64,000 nucleotides of DNA, from NCBI GenBank assembly GCA_002868945.1, contig PKTX01000020.1, positions 19,724 to 83,723 of the forward strand, written 5' to 3'. Shown here piece after piece: positions 34,140 to 42,761 of this stretch. The translations under genes were made by a program, and so were the position numbers. Under the pieces are notes generated by a model. It saw only the letters and a list, made by a program, of their open reading frames with translations, was not told where the DNA came from and ran no database searches. The DNA comes from Desulfobulbaceae bacterium (GTDB lineage Bacteria > Desulfobacterota > Desulfobulbia > Desulfobulbales > SURF-16). How positions within the stretch are numbered: position 1 is the first letter of the stretch; each line of letters starts with the position of its first letter.

Positions 34140-34937
34140 ATGAAAACACCAGCTGCTCTTTTCACAGAACTTATTGAAATTATAGAAAAACTAAGAGGGC
34201 CTGAGGGCTGTCCCTGGGACAAGAAACAGAGCCCGCAGAGCCTGAAGCCCTATCTCCTGGAAGAAACTCATGAACTGGCAGAGGCCATTGATGCGGCAGA
34301 CGGGGATCACATCAAGGAAGAGTTGGGCGACCTCTTTTTCCAGATCAGCTTTCTTGCCCTGCTCCACCAGGAAAAGAAGCAGTTCACCATTGCCGACAGC
34401 CTGCAGGGCATCATCGACAAGATGGTACGCCGCCATCCCCATGTCTTTACCGATGAGGTATTTGCGTCGGACGAGGCTATTCGCCAGAACTGGCAAAAGA
34501 TAAAGGCCCAAGAGAAAAAGGAGAAAAAAAAGCAGGACAAAGGTGAGTTGATCGACGTGCCCAAATCGTTGCCGGCCCTCAACCGGGCCCAACGCGTATC
34601 AAGCCGGGCAGCCTCCCACGGTTTTGAATGGCCGGACACCGCCTCCCTGCTCAACAAGTTCAGGGAAGAGGCGCAGGAGCTTGTTGAGGCCGTCGAGCAG
34701 GGCAACAGGCAGGAGATCAGCGAGGAGATCGGCGATCTCTTTTTCATGCTGATCAACATCTGCCGCTGGCACGACCTCTACGGCGAGGATATCATGCATC
34801 TGGCCACTGACAAGTTTATCCGGCGCTACACCATGATGGAGGAGCTTATCCGCCGCCACGGCAGCAAGATGACCGAGATGGCCAGTGAGCAGCACCTGCA
34901 CTTCTGGCGCCAGGCCAAAGAAAAGGAGAGGGACTAG
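34140..34937 (+). CDS. mazG: Nucleoside triphosphate pyrophosphohydrolase MazG
   Basis: A 265-aa housekeeping NTP pyrophosphohydrolase. Two MazG domains are present: the first begins LRGPEGCPWDKKQSPQSLKPYLLEE with an EELGDLFFQ metal site; the second holds FREEAQELVEAV and EEIGDLFFML. The family removes non-canonical NTPs and lowers (p)ppGpp. It starts a lone rightward gene. Confidence 0.95.
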   Translation: MKTPAALFTELIEIIEKLRGPEGCPWDKKQSPQSLKPYLLEETHELAEAIDAADGDHIKEELGDLFFQISFLALLHQEKKQFTIADSLQGIIDKMVRRHPHVFTDEVFASDEAIRQNWQKIKAQEKKEKKKQDKGELIDVPKSLPALNRAQRVSSRAASHGFEWPDTASLLNKFREEAQELVEAVEQGNRQEISEEIGDLFFMLINICRWHDLYGEDIMHLATDKFIRRYTMMEELIRRHGSKMTEMASEQHLHFWRQAKEKERD

Positions 34938-34977
34938 CACCTTCGACCAGCCCCCTCCCCTATTGGGAATGCAGAAG

Positions 34978-35065
34978 TCAGAACAACTGCTTTGTAAGCT
35001 TTTCTTCTGTTTCCGGACTCCTGAACTCTCTTGGAATCACAAGTGCGAAACGGCTTTCAATTCGA
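34978..35065. repeat. Family C short repeat (copy 4)
   Basis: GCTTTTCTTCTGTTTCCGG, ACTCCTGAACTCTC, AATCACAAGTGCGAAACGGCTTT match 8660-8733 in order. Confidence 0.5.
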
Positions 35066-35187
35066 TTATTATCGAGTAGTTATCCCAACTCAGAAAGTTG
35101 CAGTAATCGTTTTGCGAAACAGCGCCCTTTGTTGAGTCAGGGTCGTTGTGCACAGGCATCGCATCGCGCAATCACCCTTGCCCCTTG

Positions 35188-35243
35188 CCTCTTACCTCTT
35201 ACCTCTTACCTCTTACCTCTTACCTCTTACCTCTTACCTCTTA
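35188..35243. repeat. Heptanucleotide tandem repeat (CCTCTTA)x8
   Basis: Eight uninterrupted copies of CCTCTTA fill 35188-35243, preceded by imperfect copies (CCCTTGCC). It is intergenic, between mazG and the aminotransferase 3' end. Being a perfect 7-mer array it is likely to vary in copy number, but it is not in a promoter or frame that I can see. Confidence 0.95.
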
Positions 35244-35329
35244 AGGCTCAGCCACTCGCCCGTTGAAACAAACGAGAAATACTGCAAAAAAACGTAATTT
35301 CGAGGCATTGACCAGACCAGAGAGCTGCG

Positions 35330-36517
35330 CTACTGAGCGGGCAGGGCTGCCATGGCATCCTTAAAGGCCTGGCCGGACCTGGCAATCACACCATCCTCAA
35401 CGCAGAAGGCCAGACGGAAATAGCCGGGCATGCCGAAACCGCGGCCCGGCACAGCCAGAATCTTAAACTTCTGCAGATGGGCGACAAACTCGGCATCATC
35501 GGCCAATGGCGACTTGGGAAAGATATAAAAGGCACCCTTGGGTGGGATAAACTCCAGACCGGCGTCGCTCACGATTTTACAGAAGACCTCACGCCGCCTG
35601 GTGTAGATATCAGTATCCACGGTCATGCCCTGCAGGGTGGCCACCACCCGCTGCATGAGGGCCGGCGCATTGACAAAACCGAGAATGCGGTTGGCCAGGG
35701 TCATGGCCGCCAGCAGATCGCCCTTTTCGGCAATATCGGGATGAATGGCAATATAGCCTATGCGTTCGCCCGGCAGGGAAAGATCCTTGGAGTAGGATGA
35801 GACGATGATGCTGTTCTCATAGGCCTTAAAGATGGACGGCACCTTGTACCCATCAAAGATAATCTTGCGGTACGGCTCATCGGAGAGCAGAAAGATGGTG
35901 GAGTCAAATTTCTGCTGACAACGGCGCAGGAGCTCGCCCAAGGCGGCAAGGTCGGCGGCCGGATAGATCTGACCGGTGGGATTGTTGGGCGAATTGATAA
36001 TCAGGGCCTTGGTTCGGGGGCCAATGGCCTTCTCAATGGCAGGCAGATCAAGGTTGAAATCCTCGCTGGTATTGACGATTTTACCCACACCGCCCTGGTT
36101 ATCGATATAGAAATTATACTCCACAAAAAAAGGCGCCAGAATAATGACTTCCTCGCCCGGATTGAGGATCGATTTCAAAACCACATTCAGGCCGCCGGCC
36201 GCACCGCAGGTCATGAGGATCTCATCGCTCTGCACCGTCATCTCCTGTTCCGTGGAGATCTGACCGGCCACGGCCTCACGCACAAAGGGGTAGCCGCCGT
36301 TGGGCATGTAGGCATGAACACCGTTGCCCGTTTCCGCCGCCAGACGACGCAGATTTTCATCAAAGGCGGGCGGTGGTGGCAGGTCCGGATTGCCCAGGCT
36401 GAAATCAAAGACATTATCGGTGCCAAACTCCGCCTTGAGCTTGGCACCCTCTTCAAACATCTTGCGAATCCAGGACGATCGGCTGGCAAAGTCAACCATT
36501 TTTGTGGAAATAGCCAT
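35330..36517 (-). CDS. PLP-dependent class I aminotransferase
   Basis: A 395-aa fold-type I aminotransferase. The PLP lysine lies in SSYSKDLSLPGERIGY, the cofactor-binding Asn in INSPNNPTG, and the YR in DEPYRKI; GRGFGMPGYFRLAFC carries the carboxylate-binding Arg. The substrate is not clear; the sequence resembles the aspartate/alanine-type aminotransferases of anaerobes. It is separated by about 100 bases from djlA and may or may not share its transcript. Confidence 0.88.
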   Translation of the reverse strand: MAISTKMVDFASRSSWIRKMFEEGAKLKAEFGTDNVFDFSLGNPDLPPPPAFDENLRRLAAETGNGVHAYMPNGGYPFVREAVAGQISTEQEMTVQSDEILMTCGAAGGLNVVLKSILNPGEEVIILAPFFVEYNFYIDNQGGVGKIVNTSEDFNLDLPAIEKAIGPRTKALIINSPNNPTGQIYPAADLAALGELLRRCQQKFDSTIFLLSDEPYRKIIFDGYKVPSIFKAYENSIIVSSYSKDLSLPGERIGYIAIHPDIAEKGDLLAAMTLANRILGFVNAPALMQRVVATLQGMTVDTDIYTRRREVFCKIVSDAGLEFIPPKGAFYIFPKSPLADDAEFVAHLQKFKILAVPGRGFGMPGYFRLAFCVEDGVIARSGQAFKDAMAALPAQ

Positions 36518-36619
36518 TATAAACTCCTTAGGGTTTCTAAAGCGGCCCCTGTTCGGCAGCCGCCCTTATACGATTATCGGTTATCCTTTCTCCGGGCCGG
36601 TTCTGGAGCACCGCCGGAC

Positions 36620-37453
36620 TCAACCTTTCTTGAGATGCTGATAGGCGATATTGATCTCCTTCATCTTCTCTTCAGCCACCTGCCGGAACTCCTCGCCCAG
36701 ATGGCCCACCAAATCAGGATGATACTCCTTGCTCAGCTTGCGATAGGCTTCCTTGATCTCCTCCTGGGAGGCGCCGGGCTGCAGGCCGAGAATCTCGTAG
36801 TAGCGATCCTTGTCTGCCGCCTGCTGCCTGCTGCGGGCCTGATAATGGGCCTGATATCGGCCCCGGATGGCAACATACTCGAAGTTGCTGATTTCCAGAT
36901 AGGCGGCAATGCGTTCGGTAAGCTCCAACTCCTGGCTGGAGACGTGATCATTTGAGTAGAGCACCTGAAAGACCAACTCAACCAGGATGAGGCGGGGCTG
37001 ATAGCCGAAACGACCACGAAATTCAGCCAGCAGGTCATCCAGGGTGGCGGAGCTGCCGGTGGCATCCTTGATCAACTCCTTGATCCAGAACATCTGCTCA
37101 GAGTTGTAGTGCAGATTGACCCTGAAAAAATTCTGGATGGTGGCGGTTTCAGCCCGGGTGATGTGGCCGTCCAGCTCGGCGATCTTGACCAGAATATAGA
37201 TGAGCAGCGAGACAAAGAGATTGCGTTCCTCGGATTGCTGCGCCTCATACTGACTGACCTTATGGCGGATAAAGAGCGAAAACCCCCAGAGCCCCACCAT
37301 CACCACCATAAAGAAGATAAAGATGGACATCAGCACCACCCCCACCACATTAAAGAGCAGGGGCGCGCCGCCGGTGAGCAGCAGCAGCATGATAAGAACA
37401 ATCAACAGGCCGCCGCAGCCCGGAGATTGATGGCGTCGATAGTAGTATGGCAT
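36620..37453 (-). CDS. djlA: DjlA-like membrane co-chaperone (TerB plus J domain)
   Basis: A 277-aa protein. One or two hydrophobic helices lie at residues 18-60, a TerB-like metal-binding helical domain at about 75-195, and a C-terminal J domain at 212-275 with the HPD motif (YHPDLVGH). This is the E. coli DjlA layout, in which the J domain recruits DnaK to the inner membrane. It follows ftsY by 17 bases, so it belongs to the ispH-ftsY-djlA run. Confidence 0.88.
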   Translation of the reverse strand: MPYYYRRHQSPGCGGLLIVLIMLLLLTGGAPLLFNVVGVVLMSIFIFFMVVMVGLWGFSLFIRHKVSQYEAQQSEERNLFVSLLIYILVKIAELDGHITRAETATIQNFFRVNLHYNSEQMFWIKELIKDATGSSATLDDLLAEFRGRFGYQPRLILVELVFQVLYSNDHVSSQELELTERIAAYLEISNFEYVAIRGRYQAHYQARSRQQAADKDRYYEILGLQPGASQEEIKEAYRKLSKEYHPDLVGHLGEEFRQVAEEKMKEINIAYQHLKKG

Positions 37454-37470
37454 AATTCCCTAGTCTCCCT

Positions 37471-38538
37471 TTACGAGTCGCTCTCTTCGGCAAAAAGGGC
37501 CTCGACGAACTCTTCCGGCTCAAAATCACGCAGATCCTCGACCTGCTCACCAACCCCGATAAAGCGAATGGGAATATCAAACTCCCGACAGATATTGACG
37601 ACAATGCCGCCCTTGGCCGTACCGTCAAGTTTAGTCAGGGTGAGACCGGTGATATCAACGGCCTTGCCGAACTCCCGGGCCTGGGATATGCCGTTCTGAC
37701 CGGTGGTGGCATCAATAACCAGCATGATCTCATGGGGGGCGTCACTGAGCTTTTTGCCGATGACCCGCTTAATCTTTTTAAGCTCCTCCATGAGGTTGAC
37801 CTTGGTGTGCAGACGCCCGGCCGTATCAATGATAACCACGTCATAACGGCGCTTAAGGGCATACTCCATGCCGTCAAAGACCACGGAGGAAGGATCGGCA
37901 CCGGTGGCCTGGGCAATCACCGGCGCATTAACGCGCTCGCCCCATATCTTGAGCTGCTCCACGGCCGCGGCCCGGAAGGTGTCGCCGGCCACGAGCAGCA
38001 CCCTTTGCCCGGCATTGGCGAATTTGTGGGCTATCTTGCCGATGGTGGTGGTTTTGCCGACTCCATTGACGCCCACCACCATGATGACAAAAGGGCCTTC
38101 CGTGGGCATGACCAACTCAGCGGGCCTGTCAGAGCTGAGCAGAAAATCTGTTATCCTCTCCTTGAGTATCGCCTTCAGGGCCTGGGGATCGGCCAGCTCA
38201 TTGCGTGACACCCGGTCGCGGGCATCATCCACCAGATCCATGGTGGTCTCAACGCCGAGATCGGCAGTGATCAGTATCTCCTCAAGGTCATCAAGGAGCT
38301 CGGGATCAATAACCTTCTTACCCAGAAAAAGCTCGTCGACCCGCTTGATAAAACCTCCCCTGGTCTTGGCAAGGCCCTTGGTGAGTCGTTTGAACAGGAC
38401 GCCGACATCCTCATGGAGGATCGACTTGGCCTCCTCCGGCCCCGGCTCGCCGACAACGGCCTCTTCCTGTTGATCCGGCGGGGAAACCTCCTCATCAGAG
38501 GCGGGACGGGCTATCTTTTTCTTAAACCAACCTAGCAT
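37471..38538 (-). CDS. ftsY: Signal recognition particle receptor FtsY
   Basis: SRP receptor GTPase, 355 aa. The short acidic A domain (1-60) is followed by the N domain and G domain with GVNGVGKTTTIGKIA (G1), DTAGR (G3) and TKLDGTAKGG (G4/G5). It docks ribosome-SRP complexes to SecYEG. It begins 8 bases after ispH-ubiA and is followed closely by djlA. Confidence 0.96.
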   Translation of the reverse strand: MLGWFKKKIARPASDEEVSPPDQQEEAVVGEPGPEEAKSILHEDVGVLFKRLTKGLAKTRGGFIKRVDELFLGKKVIDPELLDDLEEILITADLGVETTMDLVDDARDRVSRNELADPQALKAILKERITDFLLSSDRPAELVMPTEGPFVIMVVGVNGVGKTTTIGKIAHKFANAGQRVLLVAGDTFRAAAVEQLKIWGERVNAPVIAQATGADPSSVVFDGMEYALKRRYDVVIIDTAGRLHTKVNLMEELKKIKRVIGKKLSDAPHEIMLVIDATTGQNGISQAREFGKAVDITGLTLTKLDGTAKGGIVVNICREFDIPIRFIGVGEQVEDLRDFEPEEFVEALFAEESDS

Positions 38539-38546
38539 AGGACACC

Positions 38547-40280
38547 TTATGTAAACAGAGAGCTGCCCAGCAAAAGCGCCGCAGCAACGAGATAGAGGGA
38601 TGTTTCAAGCAGAAATTCCAGGCGTGGCGATGGCGACAGGAGACCACGCTGGTAAGCCTTGGTGATATATAGGAGATAAATCACGCCGCTCAGAAAAAAA
38701 ACCATGGCCGGCGGCGCCAGCACCGTCCAGGGCAGCACAATACCAGCCACAAGAAGGGCATACAATAAATAGCTTAGAAAAATGAGGGTCTTGCCCTCGC
38801 CGATACAGACCGGCAGAGTCTCCTTTCCGACAATGCGGTCACCCTGCACATCAAAGACGTCAAAGAGGGCATTGCGCACATAGACAAGGACCAGGACCAG
38901 ACCGAGCAGGGTGAGGAGGACAGGGGCAGGAACACCCATCCCCCAGTTGGGCAGCAGCACCGTCACCATGGCCCAGGCCAGGGCCACCAGAAAGGTCTTT
39001 GAACCGGGAATCTCCTTGAGACGCTTGATCTTGAAGATACGCACCAAGGTGGTCGGGAAAATAGGGACCCGATAAAAAATGCCCAGCAAAGCCATCGCGA
39101 TAAAAAGGGCAAAGGGCACGGTGCCGCGCGGCCAGAGCAGCAGCCCGACAGCCACCAGCAAGAGGTAGGAGATGCTCAGCAGCAGAGAGCCGTACCTGTG
39201 GGCGAACTTCTCCAGCAGGGGGTTGTTGAACCTCCTGCTCGGCTCACTGCTGAAGCGATTGATATTGTGCATGGCAAAGAGGTAGCCAAAGGCAATAGCA
39301 AAGGCCGACCAGGAAAAGTGGCCGGTAATGATGCGGGCCAGGGCCAGGGCCAGGGCTCCGCCGCCGGCAGCGACATAGGTATTTGAGGCAAGCAGGGACC
39401 AGATCAACCGGCGCCCGAAACGACAGACACCGCCCTCGCCCCTGGCCGGAATAGCCTCCAGGGTGCGCATGACCCGGTTGATCATCCAGGTGGGGGTGGA
39501 GGCGCCGGCCGTTACTCCCACCGTTTCAAAACAGCTGAGCTGCGCCGCATCAATCTCCGCCTCGGTCTCCACCAGAAAAACGGGCCGTCCCTTGTTCTCG
39601 GCAATCTCGGCCAGCCTTTTGGTGTTGGCGCTGCTCTTACCCCCCACCACCACCACGGCCTCCACCTGATCACAGAGGCTGCGCACCTCGTCCTGCCGCC
39701 TATGGGTAGAATCGCAAATAGTATTAAAGACCTTGCCGCCGGAAAAACGGTCGGTGATCAGGCTGCTCAACTCATGGAAGGAGTCGTTGTCCTGGGTGGT
39801 CTGGCTGACAATGATATAGGGACCGCTTATGGCAAGATTGTCAATATCGGCACGGGTGGAGACAATGGCCACATCTGGTTCGGCGTAGCCCATCAGACCA
39901 ATAACCTCGGCATGGTTCTTATCGCCGATAATCACGGTAAAACACTTGTTCTTTTTATGCTTTTTGATAATGGCCTGCACCTTCATGACCCGGGGGCAGG
40001 TGGCATCCTTGACCTGGGCCCCGGCAGCCTGCAGGCTTGCCTTTTGCTCCGGCGGCACGCCGTGGGCCCGGACAATGACCACGCCGGAGAGCTGTTCCGG
40101 AATCTCGCTCAGCACATCAACCCCCCGCTCCTTGAGCAGGTCGAGAACCTGGGGATTATGGATTAAGGGGCCAAAGGTGGCGATCTTTTCATCGCTCTGC
40201 TGGACGGTCTCCAGGGTGGTTTCCACGGCGCGGCGCACACCCATACAAAAACCGGCTTTCTTGGCAAGAATAACTTTCAT
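38547..40280 (-). CDS. ispH: IspH fused to a UbiA-like membrane domain
   Basis: A 577-aa fusion. Residues 1-280 are IspH, the [4Fe-4S] enzyme of the last MEP-pathway step (HMBPP to IPP and DMAPP): the cluster cysteines are in AGFCMGVRRA, DATCPRV and TICDSTHRRQ. Residues 295-577 hold about eight hydrophobic helices resembling a UbiA prenyltransferase. The second Asp motif is present (DVFDVQGDRIVGKETLPV), but the first NDxxD motif is replaced by HNINRFSSEPSRRFNN. I start at ATG 40280, where IspH homology begins; the frame is open 55 codons further. It leads the ftsY-djlA run. Confidence 0.85.
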   Translation of the reverse strand: MKVILAKKAGFCMGVRRAVETTLETVQQSDEKIATFGPLIHNPQVLDLLKERGVDVLSEIPEQLSGVVIVRAHGVPPEQKASLQAAGAQVKDATCPRVMKVQAIIKKHKKNKCFTVIIGDKNHAEVIGLMGYAEPDVAIVSTRADIDNLAISGPYIIVSQTTQDNDSFHELSSLITDRFSGGKVFNTICDSTHRRQDEVRSLCDQVEAVVVVGGKSSANTKRLAEIAENKGRPVFLVETEAEIDAAQLSCFETVGVTAGASTPTWMINRVMRTLEAIPARGEGGVCRFGRRLIWSLLASNTYVAAGGGALALALARIITGHFSWSAFAIAFGYLFAMHNINRFSSEPSRRFNNPLLEKFAHRYGSLLLSISYLLLVAVGLLLWPRGTVPFALFIAMALLGIFYRVPIFPTTLVRIFKIKRLKEIPGSKTFLVALAWAMVTVLLPNWGMGVPAPVLLTLLGLVLVLVYVRNALFDVFDVQGDRIVGKETLPVCIGEGKTLIFLSYLLYALLVAGIVLPWTVLAPPAMVFFLSGVIYLLYITKAYQRGLLSPSPRLEFLLETSLYLVAAALLLGSSLFT

Positions 40281-40308
40281 AGAAGAGATCGTGAAAAATG
40301 GAGAAGAT

Positions 40309-40370
40309 TGACCGTACCTATCCGGCTTCAGTGCCGGAAATGGCTCAAACCGCCAAACCGTAACTTTGCA
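40309..40370 (+). repeat. Family D repeat (copy 1)
   Basis: CCGTACCTATCCGGCTTC, GCCGGAAATGGC, CAAACCG; the same blocks in order occur at 50628-50690. A CCGGC/GCCGG hairpin forms the core. Confidence 0.6.
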
Positions 40371-40488
40371 GCAGTGCCGCAAGAGGGGCTGCTGCCGGAT
40401 GGTTACAATGGACGGAAAGCAGAGCCTTGCAAGGATATTTTGCATAAAGGCTTGAGGATACTAAACGTAAACCGCCATTTTTGCAAGA

Positions 40489-41214
40489 TCAGGGCTGCTG
40501 CCAGGCGTTGTTGACCAGTAATTGGTGAGGCCGGAACTGCGCCTTGTAGTTCATGGAGGAGAGCGGTTCAATGAGGTATCCGAGATAGAGATAATCGATA
40601 TCGTGCCGCCGACAGAGGTCTATCATATTAAGGATATTAAAAATCCCCAGATGGCGATGGGACCTGCGACTGTCAAAGAAAAAATAAACGGCATTGAGCC
40701 AGGAGTTGCCGATATCCACCACTGCCACGCCGACCAATTCCTTGCCGAGACGATATTCAACCTCAAAGGTCTCGGTGATAGTGTTGGCAAAAAAGGTGCC
40801 GTAATAGCTTTCCGCCGTGTTGTCACGACCGCTGAAACGGTGGGCGAAGAAGGTATTTAACAGATTGATTTTCTCATAGGTGACGGCAAAGGGAGTGGTG
40901 CTGATGGTGATATCCTGATTCTTCTTGATAATGCGGCGCTGGGATCGGTTGGCCTTGAATTCCTTAACAGGCAGACGAATGGGGCGGCACTCCCCGCAGG
41001 CGGGACAGGCCATGGTATAGATGGAGTTGCCATTGCGCCGAAAGCCGGCCTCAATAAAGGCGGTCATCAACAGCTCGTCGACAAAGCCGAACTGGGCCTG
41101 GCGATAAACGGCCATATCACCGACAGCGTAAGGGCAGACAGTGGGGATATCATAAAAGTACTTGAGATAACCGTTGATCAGGCCGCTGTCATTGCTTTTT
41201 ATAGTGGTCATCAT
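40489..41214 (-). CDS. bpt: Aspartate/glutamate leucyltransferase (R/L-transferase)
   Basis: A 241-aa aminoacyl-tRNA-protein transferase of the Ate1/Bpt family, which adds Leu to N-terminal Asp/Glu to make N-degrons. The zinc/iron-sulfur-type cysteines are in CPYAVGD and CPACGECRPIRLPV, then the hallmark RSQRRIIKKNQDI. The C-terminal GNAT-like half includes AVYFFFDSRRSHRHLGIFNI and LGYLIEP. The start codon (GTG 41217 or ATG 41214) overlaps or abuts the stop of the DUF1343 gene, implying translational coupling. Confidence 0.9.
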   Translation of the reverse strand: MMTTIKSNDSGLINGYLKYFYDIPTVCPYAVGDMAVYRQAQFGFVDELLMTAFIEAGFRRNGNSIYTMACPACGECRPIRLPVKEFKANRSQRRIIKKNQDITISTTPFAVTYEKINLLNTFFAHRFSGRDNTAESYYGTFFANTITETFEVEYRLGKELVGVAVVDIGNSWLNAVYFFFDSRRSHRHLGIFNILNMIDLCRRHDIDYLYLGYLIEPLSSMNYKAQFRPHQLLVNNAWQQP

Positions 41215-41216
41215 CA

Positions 41217-42386
41217 CTACTCATAGAGGAAATAGGCGCGCCGCATCTCGTTGAATTCCATAAGTTCCTGCTGCCAACTCGCCTCCAGGGCCATGATCTC
41301 CTCGCCCTCCTCCAGGGCCTGGCGCAGGCGGCGGCTGCCGAGGATCAGATCCACCGGCAATATATCATACTCATACTCATAGGGCGGTTGGGCATAGGCG
41401 AAGGAATCAGGATAGAGGGAAAACACGGCCTGCAGCAGGGCCAGGGTCGTCCGGTAGGGCCGGTACGAGAGGGGATCGGTGACATGCAGCTGGAAGCCGC
41501 GGCACACCTGATTCTGCCACTTATGAAAGGTGGGTTCAAACTCAAGGGGCCGCAGAAAGACACCGGGCAGCGGCGTGTCGGCCAGTCGCTTGAGGATATC
41601 CTGCTGATCAAGGAAAGGCGCCCCAAAGAGCTCAAAGGGCAGCGCCGTACCGCGCCCCTCCGAGATATTGGTACCTTCCCATATCACCTGTCCCGGGTAG
41701 ACCAGGGCCGTGCCATAGGTGGGCATATTGGGCGACGGGAAGAGCCACGGTAACTTGCAGTCAGGGAAAAACATGGCGCGCCGCCAGCCGTTCATCTTGA
41801 CGACATGGAGCTCGGCGCCGATCTGAAAGTGAGAGTTAAAGAGCAGGGCCAGTTCGGCCAAGGTCAGACCGTGACGCATGGGTAAGGGGTAGCGGCCGAC
41901 AAAGGAGCGAAACCCCTCTTCCAGGATATTGCCCTCTATCATCTCGCCGCCGATGGGATTGGGCCGGTCGAGCACCACCACGGCCTTGCCTGCGGCAGCG
42001 GCTGCCTCCAGCATATAGGCCATGGTGTACATGAAGGTATAGACCCGGGTGCCGACATCGACCATGTCCACCAGCACCACGTCAATCTGATCCATCATTG
42101 CCGCGGTGGGCTGCCGCGTCTCACCATAGAGGCTGAAAACCGGCAAATCGCTGAGGGGGTCACGGCCATGGTCCGATTCAACCATGTTATCCTGCTTTTC
42201 CGCAAAAAAACCATGCTGGGGTGAAAAGAGACAGGTAAGCTGACCGGGGAAGGCGGCCATGAGCAGATCACGACTGTGCCGAAAGGAGCAATCCGTGGCC
42301 GCCTGGTTACAGAGAAGACCAAGTCTTTTATCTTTTAATAACGGCAGAGGTGCTGCCAGGAGCTGTTCAATACCGAGAGTGACCAT
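41217..42386 (-). CDS. DUF1343 (NamZ-like) protein
   Basis: A 389-aa DUF1343 protein. Family features include KDKRLGLLCNQAATD near the start, LFSPQHGFFAEKQDNM, DVGTRVYTFMYTM, VVLDRPNPIGG and MPTYGTALVYPGQVIWEGTNISEGRGT. A characterised relative (NamZ) is an exo-beta-N-acetylmuramidase in peptidoglycan recycling. I see no signal peptide with the chosen start (ATG 42386), so location is unsure. The stop codon touches the bpt start. Confidence 0.88.
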   Translation of the reverse strand: MVTLGIEQLLAAPLPLLKDKRLGLLCNQAATDCSFRHSRDLLMAAFPGQLTCLFSPQHGFFAEKQDNMVESDHGRDPLSDLPVFSLYGETRQPTAAMMDQIDVVLVDMVDVGTRVYTFMYTMAYMLEAAAAAGKAVVVLDRPNPIGGEMIEGNILEEGFRSFVGRYPLPMRHGLTLAELALLFNSHFQIGAELHVVKMNGWRRAMFFPDCKLPWLFPSPNMPTYGTALVYPGQVIWEGTNISEGRGTALPFELFGAPFLDQQDILKRLADTPLPGVFLRPLEFEPTFHKWQNQVCRGFQLHVTDPLSYRPYRTTLALLQAVFSLYPDSFAYAQPPYEYEYDILPVDLILGSRRLRQALEEGEEIMALEASWQQELMEFNEMRRAYFLYE

Positions 42387-42447
42387 GGATGAATTCCCAG
42401 GTGAGGATCGTAAGTTGTTGCACAACAGGGTTCATAGCCTTTATATA

Positions 42448-42731
42448 AAGGGTGTTTTGCCTCGTGTCTGGCCAGAAACAGGTCATCTCGGAGTCTCGCA
42501 GACTCGCTTACCTGTTCGATTTCAAGGCCTGTCAGGTAATTGAGCGCAGCCATCGGGCAGATTCCGGTACGGATGGGCGGCCTATCTGCGGCACGGATGG
42601 TAAAGTCCGCAAAAGCAACTGACCAAGAGCGTCTCAAGGTATTAACTTTAATCTATTTTGCCGGTAATTACAGTTAATTTGCCGCAAAATATGACAGAAA
42701 ATCGTCAAAGAGCACTTATTCAAGATGGCCT
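42448..42731 (+). repeat. Family A element, diverged or composite
   Basis: Left end AAGGGTGTTTTGCCTC followed by GTGTCTGGCCAGAAACAGG and the module TCGGAGTCTCGCAGACTCGCTTACC; right end GCACTTATTCAAGATGGCC. The interior (42550-42660) differs from other copies and has a direct repeat (ACGGATGG twice). The region between the DUF1343 gene and cooC holds no gene. Confidence 0.6.
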
Positions 42732-42761
42732 CAAGATGGTCGCAAATCTAAGGATTCAAGC

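Noticed and set aside
35188-35243. CRISPR array
   Set aside because: The repeat unit is 7 bp with no spacers; it is a simple tandem repeat. No other CRISPR-like array was seen.
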